Made by a program: the position numbers and the translations under genes. Of a stretch of 64,000 bases of DNA, positions 42,711 through 50,151 are shown one piece after another. Under the pieces are notes generated by a model. It ran no database searches, had not been told where the DNA came from, and saw only the letters and a list, made by a program, of their open reading frames with translations. Every line of letters begins with the position of its first letter. Within the stretch, counting starts at the first letter, position 1. The stretch comes from Gemmatimonadaceae bacterium (GTDB taxonomy: Bacteria; Gemmatimonadota; Gemmatimonadetes; Gemmatimonadales; Gemmatimonadaceae). The DNA is taken from contig JAICWO010000008.1 in NCBI GenBank assembly GCA_025934775.1, positions 186,001 through 250,000 of the forward strand. Direction: 5' to 3'.

Positions 42711-42808
42711 GCACGAGCGACGGCACGCTGGGCGCTCGTGCATCCCCCGCGTCGGAGAACGACCCAGCGTCGGATTCTCCGTCGCGCGCCGTGCTCCCGG
42801 TAGCACGG
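42711..42808. terminator. Cluster of hairpins between convergent Yip1 and GGDEF genes
   Basis: Three stems follow one another: GCACGAGCG with CGCTCGTGC (42711-42719/42733-42741), CGGAGAA with TTCTCCG around 42755-42783, and CCGTGCT with AGCACGG (42789-42795/42102-offset on the same line, ending 42808). None has a T run. The position between convergent genes suggests transcript 3' ends. Confidence 0.4.
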
Positions 42809-42879
42809 CAGCTCGGATGGTGCGGGTGTGAATGCGCGACAATATGCGTGTCGCGCGCGCGAGCGAAAGGTGCCGCGCG

Positions 42880-44160
42880 TCACTCCGCCAACGCGAACGT
42901 CGACCACGGGGGCGTCGCGTTGGAGCGAATGCCCGGCGCCCACATCACCACGCGATCGCGGCCGAGTCGCTTGGCGACGTACAGCGCTTCATCCGCGCGC
43001 GCGCGCAGTGCGCCCGCGATGTGCGGATCGATCACCTGCTCGGCGGCGATGCCGATGCTCACCGTGACTTCGTGACGGCCCCGCACCGTGCGAAAGCGAT
43101 GCGCGCGCACGGTCGCCATCACGCGCTCGGCGACCACGCCCGCCATCTCGCTGTCCGCGTTGGGCAGGAGAATGACGAACTCCTCGCCGCCGACGCGCGC
43201 CACGACGTCGCCGACGCGCGACGACTGCGTGAGCAGGTCCGCGACCTCGCGCAGCACCGCATCGCCGGCGAGGTGGCCGGCGGTGTCGTTGACCGCCTTG
43301 AAGTGATCGATGTCGATGGCGAGCAGCGCGAGCTCGCCGCCGCGGCGCATCGCCGCCGCGACCGTCTGCATCAGCACCTGCTCGAAGCCGCGGCGGTTGA
43401 AGCAGTGCGTGAGCGGATCGGTCATCACCATCGTCGCGAGCTCGGAGCGCAGATGATTGTAGGCCCGTCCGAGCAGCGTGATGCCGTCGGGCTCGCGATT
43501 CCGCTCGTCGACGAAGGTGCGCGAGAAGTCGCCGCGCTGCGCGTTGGTGAACAGCTCGACGAGCGACGCCAGGCGTCGGTTGGCGCTCGCCTGGAGCGCC
43601 ATGCCGTTGAGCGCCACGAGGAGATAGAGCGCCAGGAGCCACGCTTGCTCCGTCCACTCGACCGGCACGCCGCGCGAGTGCGCGGTCGCGAGCAGCGCGG
43701 CGTAGGCGGCGACGGAGCCGACGACGACGGTGAGCGCCGGCGTCCGGCCGAAGAACATCTGCGTGAACTGTAATGCCAAAAGACTCAATAGCAGCGCGCG
43801 CGCGTAATACGCCGCGGGCGTCATCAGCGCGACGGCGGCGAAGATCGTGACGACGTCCGCCAGCGCGAGCGCGAGCAGCGCGGCGCGCCCGACGCGGTGC
43901 CGCCGCTCGATGCGAAGCGTGAGCAGCGCGACGAGCGCGATGTACGCCGGCACGATCACGAAGATCGGCCACGCCGGTCCGGCGATGGTGCCGGTCGCGC
44001 GGAGCACCGCGGCCACCACGCCCAACCCGAGCGCCATGACGAGACGGCGACTCGATTGCCAGACGATGATCTCGGAGTTGTTGAGCAGCCCGGCGCGTGT
44101 CGCGTGAGGCGAGCGGCCGAGCATCCGGCCGAACGACGCGGGAGTGGTATGATGCCCCAT
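42880..44160 (-). CDS. Membrane-bound diguanylate cyclase (GGDEF)
   Basis: A 426-residue protein starting MGHHTTPASFGRMLG. About six membrane helices occupy residues 35-195, then a GGDEF domain covers about 255-415. The active site reads GGEEF (about 322-326), which is catalytically competent in the family, and the domain has DPLTHCFNRRGFE and IDIDHFKAVND. An inhibitory RxxD site is not obvious before the GGEEF. It makes cyclic di-GMP from two GTP. The frame upstream of the start is non-coding leader. Confidence 0.92.
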   Translation of the reverse strand: MGHHTTPASFGRMLGRSPHATRAGLLNNSEIIVWQSSRRLVMALGLGVVAAVLRATGTIAGPAWPIFVIVPAYIALVALLTLRIERRHRVGRAALLALALADVVTIFAAVALMTPAAYYARALLLSLLALQFTQMFFGRTPALTVVVGSVAAYAALLATAHSRGVPVEWTEQAWLLALYLLVALNGMALQASANRRLASLVELFTNAQRGDFSRTFVDERNREPDGITLLGRAYNHLRSELATMVMTDPLTHCFNRRGFEQVLMQTVAAAMRRGGELALLAIDIDHFKAVNDTAGHLAGDAVLREVADLLTQSSRVGDVVARVGGEEFVILLPNADSEMAGVVAERVMATVRAHRFRTVRGRHEVTVSIGIAAEQVIDPHIAGALRARADEALYVAKRLGRDRVVMWAPGIRSNATPPWSTFALAE

Positions 44161-44312
44161 CGCTTTGTGCGAGTCAGGGGGCGAAGGTCGTGCGCTGGAG
44201 TACGACAATCGTGTCCGGTGACTAGTGAGACCTGCGATTATACACGCAAGTCGCACACCGGCTGTGACCGATCCCACAACTTCGATTGACGCGGAACGGC
44301 GCAATTGGCAAG

Positions 44313-44339
44313 AAATTGTGCATCGGTGATGCACAATTT
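44313..44339. promoter_or_regulatory. 12-bp perfect inverted repeat, operator or terminator
   Basis: AAATTGTGCATC (44313-44324) and GATGCACAATTT (44328-44339) flank GGT. It is AT-richer than the surroundings. It lies 18 bases beyond the stop of the minus-strand binding-protein gene and about 150 bases upstream of the GGDEF start. It could be a terminator for the former or an operator for the latter. Confidence 0.55.
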
Positions 44340-44356
44340 GCCACACTGTCCCCAGG

Positions 44357-45508
44357 TCAGTGCAGCACGCTCGCGAGTACGGCGAGACGTCCCTGCTTCA
44401 CCTGCAACAAAACGGCGTGTGTGCCGACGCGATCGCCGAGCGAATCGAAGTAGATCCTGCCCGTCGCGCCGACGGGTGCGTGCGCGGCGTCGAGTCGGTC
44501 GAGATAGGTCCGGATCGCCGACCGGTCCGGACCGACCGCGCGGAGCGCCGCGAACGCGGTGAGCGCGCCGTCGTACGCGAGCGCCGCGTCATGGCTCGGC
44601 GCGTGGCCGTACCGAGCCTCGAACCTCGCGGCGAAGCGCGTCGCCTGCGGGCCGCCGTCGTCGGAGCTGAACGGCGCCTCGACGTAGATCTGATCGGCGC
44701 CTTGCGATCCGAGGCGGAGATCCATCGAGCCTTCGGACGCGAGAATCGCCACGTGCAGATGCCGATCGAGCAGCGCCTTTCGGAGCAGCACCGGAATCTT
44801 GCTGCGCCCCGCCACCACGAAGACGACGTCGGGTGCGAATTGGCGATAGAAGCGAACGAACGTCGAGAGATCCTGGACGTCGGCGGGCACGGGATCGCTC
44901 GAGATCACGCGACCGGGAAAGTTCGCGCGGTATGCGTCAGCGAGCCCGCGGCCGTAGACGTCGTTCTGATACAGAATCGCCGCCGATCGCCAGCCGCGCT
45001 GCGCCGAGAATTGCGCGAGCTGCGCACCGGTCACGGAATCGCTCGACACGACGCGGAACACCCACGGCGAGATGCCGGACAGCATCGGCGCCGTCGCCGT
45101 CGTCGCGATCGCGGCGATGCGTCCATCGTACACCGGCGCGGCGGCGAGCATCGCGGTCGACGTCGTGTGTCCCACGATCACCGAGACGCGCCGATCGGCG
45201 ACCAGCTCGTGTGCGACGCGCGCGGCGGATTCGCCAATGCCGCCGTCGTCGTGGATCACGAGGCGGACCGCATGGCCGTCGATGCCGCCCGCGGCGTTCA
45301 CCTCTTCAGCGGCGAGCGTGACGCCGCGGAGATTCTCGCGCGCCGGTTCGCTTCCGTCGAACTGCCCCGCCGCTCCGACCCAATACGGCGCGTGCGAGCG
45401 ACAGCCCGCCACCGCGGCGAGCAGCGCGCCGAGCGCGCCGAGCGCCGCCGCGCGGACGCGGCTAGACCGATGCACGGACCGTCTCCTCGGCGATGGCGAC
45501 GAGCGCAT
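44357..45508 (-). CDS. Periplasmic-binding lipoprotein (branched-chain amino-acid type)
   Basis: A 383-residue Peripla_BP_6-type protein. The signal ends in a lipobox (LLAAVAGC). The fold signature appears as LRGVTLAAEEVNAAGGIDGHAV, and HTTSTAMLAAAPVYDG and AILYQNDVYGRGLADAY follow. No ABC permease or ATPase gene is adjacent; instead it follows a hybrid histidine kinase and overlaps it by 47 bases. It may serve as that kinase's ligand sensor rather than a transporter part (inference). An in-frame GTG at 45475 is an alternative start with a shorter signal. Confidence 0.86.
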   Translation of the reverse strand: MRSSPSPRRRSVHRSSRVRAAALGALGALLAAVAGCRSHAPYWVGAAGQFDGSEPARENLRGVTLAAEEVNAAGGIDGHAVRLVIHDDGGIGESAARVAHELVADRRVSVIVGHTTSTAMLAAAPVYDGRIAAIATTATAPMLSGISPWVFRVVSSDSVTGAQLAQFSAQRGWRSAAILYQNDVYGRGLADAYRANFPGRVISSDPVPADVQDLSTFVRFYRQFAPDVVFVVAGRSKIPVLLRKALLDRHLHVAILASEGSMDLRLGSQGADQIYVEAPFSSDDGGPQATRFAARFEARYGHAPSHDAALAYDGALTAFAALRAVGPDRSAIRTYLDRLDAAHAPVGATGRIYFDSLGDRVGTHAVLLQVKQGRLAVLASVLH

Positions 45509-47414
45509 CGGCGGTGAGGGGTTTGCTGAGCACGCGACAGGAGGAGCGCGCGACGAACTCGCGCACGTCGTCGGAGACGAGGTCGCCGGAGAGGAAAACC
45601 AGACGCTCGAGCAGCTCCGGATCCTGCTGCGCGAGGGCGTCGTGGAGCTGAATGCCGGACATCACCGGCATGCGGAGGTCGCAGAACACGAGATTGTACC
45701 GCTCGCCCGCGAGCCGGCGGGCTTCGATGCGCGCCAGCGCCTGGAGCCCGTCCGAGGCGCGGTCGACGACCCATTTGCGGCGCGTGAACAGATGATGTAC
45801 CAATTTCTGAATTACTATTTCGTCATCGACGACGAGCAGCCGCGGGCGGCGCTCCGCGCCCTCGTCCAGCGCCGGCGCATCGATGGGGCCTGACGCGCGG
45901 GGCGACGGGTCCGCCGCCGGGGCGACGGCTTGTCCGATGGGCAGGAATACGCGAAAGCGCGCGCCGGTGCGCGGGCCGCCCCAGTGCGGCTCCGCCGTGA
46001 GCGTGCCGTGCATCAACTCGATGATCCCGCGCGAGACCGGCAGACCGAGCCCCGTGCCCTTGCCGACCTCCTTCGTCGAGAAGAAGGGCTCGAAGACGCG
46101 CGAGAGGTGCTCCGGCCGAATTCCCGGTCCCGTGTCGTCGACCGTGATCTCGCATCCGCCCACGCAGCGCGCCGCGCGCACGTACACGGTGCCGCCCTCG
46201 CCCGCCGCCGACGCGCCGTTGCTCACCAGGTTGGTGAATACCTGCGCCAAGCCCACGCGATCGACGATCAGCGGAGGCAGCGGCCGCACCACGTGGAAGT
46301 CGAGCGTCGCCCCGTGCCGCGCCGCCAGTCGCGCGAGCTCGCTCTCGAGGGCGGGGAGCGTGGTCTCGAGCGGCGCGGTGTCGCGATGCGCGTTCTCCTG
46401 ACGCACGCTCGTGAGCAAGTCGGTGATGATCGTGCGCGACCGCGCGACCTGCGTGCTGATGGTCTCCAGCTCCGAGAGCACGTCCGGATCGCGCGCGCCG
46501 GCTTTGAGAATCTCCGTCTGCAGCAGGATCGTCTGCAGCGGATTGTTCAGCTCGTGCGCCACGCCGGAGATGAGCGTGCCGATCGCCGCGAGCTTCTCCG
46601 CATGGTGCAGCGCCGTCTGCGCCTCGGCGAGCGACGCGAGCGATTCGCTGGCGTCGTTCATCGCCGTGGCGAGCATGCGGAATTCGCCGGGCATGCCCGT
46701 TTGATCGGTGCGCGTCTCGCGCTCGCCGCGATGCAGCGCCTCCGCGTGGCGCACGAGTCGCTGCAGCGGCTGCGCGATCGACCGACCGATGCCCCACGCG
46801 AGCGCCGCGATGAGCAGCACGGCCGCGAGGAGGAGGCCCGCCAGCGCCAACGAACGTTCGGTCGCGGCGTGCATCGTTGACGCGCCGAACTCCACGACCC
46901 GTTTCGCCTGATTCGAGCTGAGCTCCGCGACATCGTCGCGAAGCTTGGATTCGGCGAGCCCCGGCTCGGCCACGACGATGCGTGCGCCGGCGATGTCGTG
47001 GAGATCCACGAGACGGTGCGCCCGCGCGTACATGTTTTCGATGGCCGAGAGCTCGCCGTCGATGCGCGCGACGAGCTCGGCGTCCGAGGCGCTGTCCCGC
47101 GCCGCCGCGGCGAGCTGTGAGCGCACGAGCACCGCCTGCACGCGATGCGCATCGCGGCCGCGATCGACGAACTCGCGCTCGAGCTGTGGACCTGGATCGA
47201 CGATGTACGCTTCGCCGGCGCGCAGCTCGTCGGCGACGTCGAACGCGAAGCGATTCGTCAGCGCCTGGACGCGCGCGGCATCGGCGATGCGACGCTGGAT
47301 GTCGCTCGAGAGATGCCGCACCGACCACCACCCCAGCGACGCGGCGGCGAGCAACACGACGGCGATCCCGGCGGTCGCCAGGCGCAGACGAGCACGGATT
47401 GTCGTGAATGACAT
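45462..47414 (-). CDS. Hybrid sensor histidine kinase with C-terminal receiver domain
   Basis: A 650-residue membrane kinase starting MSFTTIRARLRLAT. The first helix is at about 10-30 and the second at about 190-212, enclosing a helical periplasmic sensor of some 155 residues. HAMP follows (IGRSIAQPLQRLVRHAEAL), then a HisKA with the phosphorylated His in SGVAHELNNPLQ, a HATPase domain (TNLVSNGASAA, DDTGPGIRPEHL), and a receiver with Asp in VFCDLRMPVMSG and Lys in VLSKPL. There is no DNA-binding output, so the signal must pass to another protein. It is coupled to the binding lipoprotein gene. Confidence 0.93.
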   Translation of the reverse strand: MSFTTIRARLRLATAGIAVVLLAAASLGWWSVRHLSSDIQRRIADAARVQALTNRFAFDVADELRAGEAYIVDPGPQLEREFVDRGRDAHRVQAVLVRSQLAAAARDSASDAELVARIDGELSAIENMYARAHRLVDLHDIAGARIVVAEPGLAESKLRDDVAELSSNQAKRVVEFGASTMHAATERSLALAGLLLAAVLLIAALAWGIGRSIAQPLQRLVRHAEALHRGERETRTDQTGMPGEFRMLATAMNDASESLASLAEAQTALHHAEKLAAIGTLISGVAHELNNPLQTILLQTEILKAGARDPDVLSELETISTQVARSRTIITDLLTSVRQENAHRDTAPLETTLPALESELARLAARHGATLDFHVVRPLPPLIVDRVGLAQVFTNLVSNGASAAGEGGTVYVRAARCVGGCEITVDDTGPGIRPEHLSRVFEPFFSTKEVGKGTGLGLPVSRGIIELMHGTLTAEPHWGGPRTGARFRVFLPIGQAVAPAADPSPRASGPIDAPALDEGAERRPRLLVVDDEIVIQKLVHHLFTRRKWVVDRASDGLQALARIEARRLAGERYNLVFCDLRMPVMSGIQLHDALAQQDPELLERLVFLSGDLVSDDVREFVARSSCRVLSKPLTADALVAIAEETVRASV

Positions 47415-47495
47415 CGAAGCAGCGGCGCTTCTGGCTGGCGGATAATCGGCGGTGCGCGGAGAATGGGATGCGCCACGCAACCGAACCGCCGCCGA

Positions 47496-48812
47496 CTACT
47501 GCTCCGCTCGCGCCAGACGCTCGAAATACCGGCGTTTGAACTCGTCGAATACGTCGTCGGTGAACAGCTCGTCGGCGATCGCGGCGATCTCCTCCGCTTC
47601 GCGCCACGCGGCATGCAGCGCCTCGAGCTCACCGAGCAGCGCTCGCCGCTCGATGTCCTCGTTCGCCGCCATCTCGAGGGCAAGACGATCGACCGCAGGG
47701 AGCCGATACAACGGTGTTTGCTCGTCGCTGCCGGTGCCGCCGCGACCCCAAAACGAGCGGCTCGCGAGCTGGAGCGCCAGCCGCTCTGAAAACGATCCTT
47801 TCGCCGGCAATGTGCTTTCGGCGGGCGCGTTGGGGAATCGTCCCCACGATGTGCGCATCGCGAGTGAGGCGACGCGCGTGAAGTACCCCTCCGGATTCCC
47901 GGCATCGTCCAACTTGGCGATCGCGTGGTCGACCTCGGACTGGCTCGCTACGCCGAAGTTGAGTGTCGCGAGCATCTTGCCCGCGACGCGCAGCGCCGCC
48001 GACTCGGCGAGTGTCGCGACTCCGGTGTCATGATGCAGGCGCAGTTGCCATGGCGCGTCCCTTACCGGACGTACGAGCTCGGCTTCGCCGAGGTGGCTGT
48101 AGCGCACGATGATTGGAAGCCCGTGCTCGTCGCTGGTGCGAAGCAGCACGCCGGCGCCGCGGCGGAAGGTGCGCATGCGAAGCACCGTGTCGTCGCTGAA
48201 GCCGACCGAGTGCGCGTAGCGCACCAGCGCCGACGCCGTCGCCCGGGCGATGAGCTGCGCGCCGCGCACGAACAGGCCGCGCGACTGCTCGTGCTCCGGC
48301 TCGAAGCGGGCGAGTCGCGTGCCGTAGCGCCAGGACGCGATCTCCGGGAGGAGCGCTGGCCCAATGCGCACGAGCTCGAACCCGCCGCGGAGCTGCGCGA
48401 GACCGACGTTGTCGGTCGAGAGTCTGAGGCGCGTGCCGCGGAACAGCCGCTCACACTCGTCGATCGCTTCCCAGCGCTCGTCGAGCGGCGTGAGGTTCCA
48501 TCGCCCGCACCGCGTGCACACCACCCAGAGCCGGCCTTTCTTCGGATCGAACGCGAGCCGCCGGCCGACGGGAAATGTCGGCAGGAAGTGATTCGCGTTG
48601 AGATCAGCGTGGCAGAAGAGGCAGGTGGTGTACGTGGGAAGGTTGGAACGGGGGACGGGGGACGTGGAACGTAGACCGTGGGACGTGGACCGTGGACCGT
48701 GGACCGTGGAACGTGGAACGTGGAGAGTTGAGAGAACGGGGGCAGTCAGCCGCACAGCTTGCAGTTGCCAACCTCCAGCCTCCAGCCTCCAGCCTCCCTC
48801 CGCCGTCTCCAC
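47496..48812 (-). CDS. Zinc-ribbon protein of unknown function with repeat-encoded N-terminus
   Basis: The conserved part begins near TYTTCLFCHADLNANHFLP and has two Cys pairs (CLFC and CTRCGRW) that should bind zinc. The remaining about 330 residues have no domain I recognise. Upstream of that, the frame passes through a tandem repeat giving HVPRSTVHGPRSTSHGLRST, so the true start is unclear: ATG 48812 gives the longest form, GTG 48755 is another option, and no ATG, GTG or TTG lies directly before the zinc ribbon. It is divergent from nothing nearby and follows the alcohol dehydrogenase gene direction. Confidence 0.65.
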   Translation of the reverse strand: METAEGGWRLEAGGWQLQAVRLTAPVLSTLHVPRSTVHGPRSTSHGLRSTSPVPRSNLPTYTTCLFCHADLNANHFLPTFPVGRRLAFDPKKGRLWVVCTRCGRWNLTPLDERWEAIDECERLFRGTRLRLSTDNVGLAQLRGGFELVRIGPALLPEIASWRYGTRLARFEPEHEQSRGLFVRGAQLIARATASALVRYAHSVGFSDDTVLRMRTFRRGAGVLLRTSDEHGLPIIVRYSHLGEAELVRPVRDAPWQLRLHHDTGVATLAESAALRVAGKMLATLNFGVASQSEVDHAIAKLDDAGNPEGYFTRVASLAMRTSWGRFPNAPAESTLPAKGSFSERLALQLASRSFWGRGGTGSDEQTPLYRLPAVDRLALEMAANEDIERRALLGELEALHAAWREAEEIAAIADELFTDDVFDEFKRRYFERLARAEQ

Positions 48813-48840
48813 TCTCTACTCTCTTCTCTCCACTCTCAGG
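48647..48840. repeat. Compound low-complexity repeat tract
   Basis: Block one (about 48652-48726) is a run of near-identical hexa/heptamers such as GGACCGTGGACCGTGGACCG and GGAACGTGGAACGTGG. Block two (48771-48795) repeats CCTCCAG, and block three (48806-48840) is CTCCACTCTC-type. The tract spans the start region of the zinc-ribbon gene. Confidence 0.85.
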
Positions 48841-48876
48841 AGACCACGTGTTCGCACCTTGTAAGCCTTCACTCGA

Positions 48877-49971
48877 TCACACCCCACCGGGGACGATGAT
48901 GGCCTTGATCGCCGTCTTCGCTTCGACGGCGGCGAGGGCTTCGTCGGCGTGCTCGAGGTCGTAGCGGCCGCTGACCATCTCGCGCCACGGCTTTTTGTCG
49001 CCGTGACGCGCCGTGAGCTCGACGGCGCGGTGAAAGTGGTCGTATCGCGATCCCCAGCAGCCTTTCACGTCGATGTGCTTGCGATTGAGCTGCCAGTGCG
49101 GGTTGATGTCGACGGACCCATTGTCGGTGTACTGGCCGCAGACGATCACGCGTCCGCCGTCCCGCACCATGTCGAGCGCCTGCTTCACCGCTTCGGACGC
49201 GCCGCTCGCCTCGATGACGACGTCGGCACCGCGGCCGCCCGTGATTCCGCGCACGCCTTCGGTGCGCGCGCTCGCCGGGAGATCCAGTCCGAGCGCCGCG
49301 GTCGCGCCCATGCGGCGGGCGAAATCGAGTCGCTGTCGCGGTGCGCCGACGGCGATCACCTCGCCTGCGCCGGAGAGCGACGAGAATGCGACGCACGATT
49401 GTCCCACGGGACCCACGCCGAGCACGGCGACTGATTCGCCGAGTCTGAGCTCGGCCATGTCGACCGCGTGAAGCGCGGTCACCAGCCCACAGCCGCCGCC
49501 GATGAAGGTCTCGGGCTCGAGCTCCTTTGGGAGCTTGATCATCTTCACGCCTGGCTTCATCCAGATCGCCTGCGCCCAGCCGCCGAGCAGTCCATCGCGC
49601 GCGCTGTAGGTGATGCCGTACACCTTGCGGTGCGGACAGCGCGTGGGCTGGCGCGCGACGAGACAGTAATAACAGTTGTTGCACGTCTCGTGGACATCGA
49701 GAAAGGTGACCGTGTCGCCTTCCTTGATCGCGTTTCCGTAGATGTCCTTGAGCCGTCCGCCCGACGCTTCCACGACGCCGACAGACACGTGTCCCGGAAT
49801 GATCGGGAACGGGACGTCGAGCTTTCCGTGATGGATGTGCACGTCCGTGCCGCACACCTCGGAGTAGAGTGTGCGAAGGAGCGCCGCCCCGGGTTCGAGC
49901 GCGGGAGTCGGCAGCTCCTCGATCCGAAGCGGCTGATTCGGACCGGGCATGATCACGGCGGCGTGACGCAT
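48877..49971 (-). CDS. Zinc-dependent MDR-family alcohol/polyol dehydrogenase
   Basis: A 364-residue medium-chain dehydrogenase starting MRHAAVIMPG. Catalytic-zinc residues lie in SEVCGTDVHIHHG and IPGHVSVG. The structural-zinc Cys cluster is CNNCYYCLVARQPTRC. The NAD(P) site reads VAVLGVGPVGQSC. The tail DLEHADEALAAVEAK is typical of the family. It should oxidise an alcohol or polyol in the cytoplasm; substrate unknown. The start at 49971 avoids an upstream repeat tract that would otherwise be translated. Confidence 0.9.
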   Translation of the reverse strand: MRHAAVIMPGPNQPLRIEELPTPALEPGAALLRTLYSEVCGTDVHIHHGKLDVPFPIIPGHVSVGVVEASGGRLKDIYGNAIKEGDTVTFLDVHETCNNCYYCLVARQPTRCPHRKVYGITYSARDGLLGGWAQAIWMKPGVKMIKLPKELEPETFIGGGCGLVTALHAVDMAELRLGESVAVLGVGPVGQSCVAFSSLSGAGEVIAVGAPRQRLDFARRMGATAALGLDLPASARTEGVRGITGGRGADVVIEASGASEAVKQALDMVRDGGRVIVCGQYTDNGSVDINPHWQLNRKHIDVKGCWGSRYDHFHRAVELTARHGDKKPWREMVSGRYDLEHADEALAAVEAKTAIKAIIVPGGV

Positions 49972-49975
49972 GAAG

Positions 49976-50006
49976 GCGGAGGTTGGAGGTTGGAGACTGG
50001 AAGTTG
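49976..50006. repeat. Short GGAGGTTGG-type repeat upstream of the dehydrogenase
   Basis: The tract GGAGGTTGGAGGTTGGAGAC repeats GGAGGTT-type units in the spacer just before the dehydrogenase start. It is the reverse complement of the CCAACCTCCAGCCTCC style seen at 48768-48795. Confidence 0.6.
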
Positions 50007-50151
50007 CTCGGCGGCGTACGACGATAGAAGCGGGATTCACGCCGCGCCAGCGAGCACGGAGCGCCGTCCCAACACTCGCATCCGCCGCCTCGTAACTGTA
50101 ATGTCTTTCTACGTTCTTGCCGGAAAGTCTCCCCACTCAGCAGGCATCGCT

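Noticed and set aside
49468-50151. Long upstream extension of the VPS10-like frame to 49468
   Set aside because: The extension is antisense to the alcohol dehydrogenase gene and precedes a clear signal peptide at 50152.
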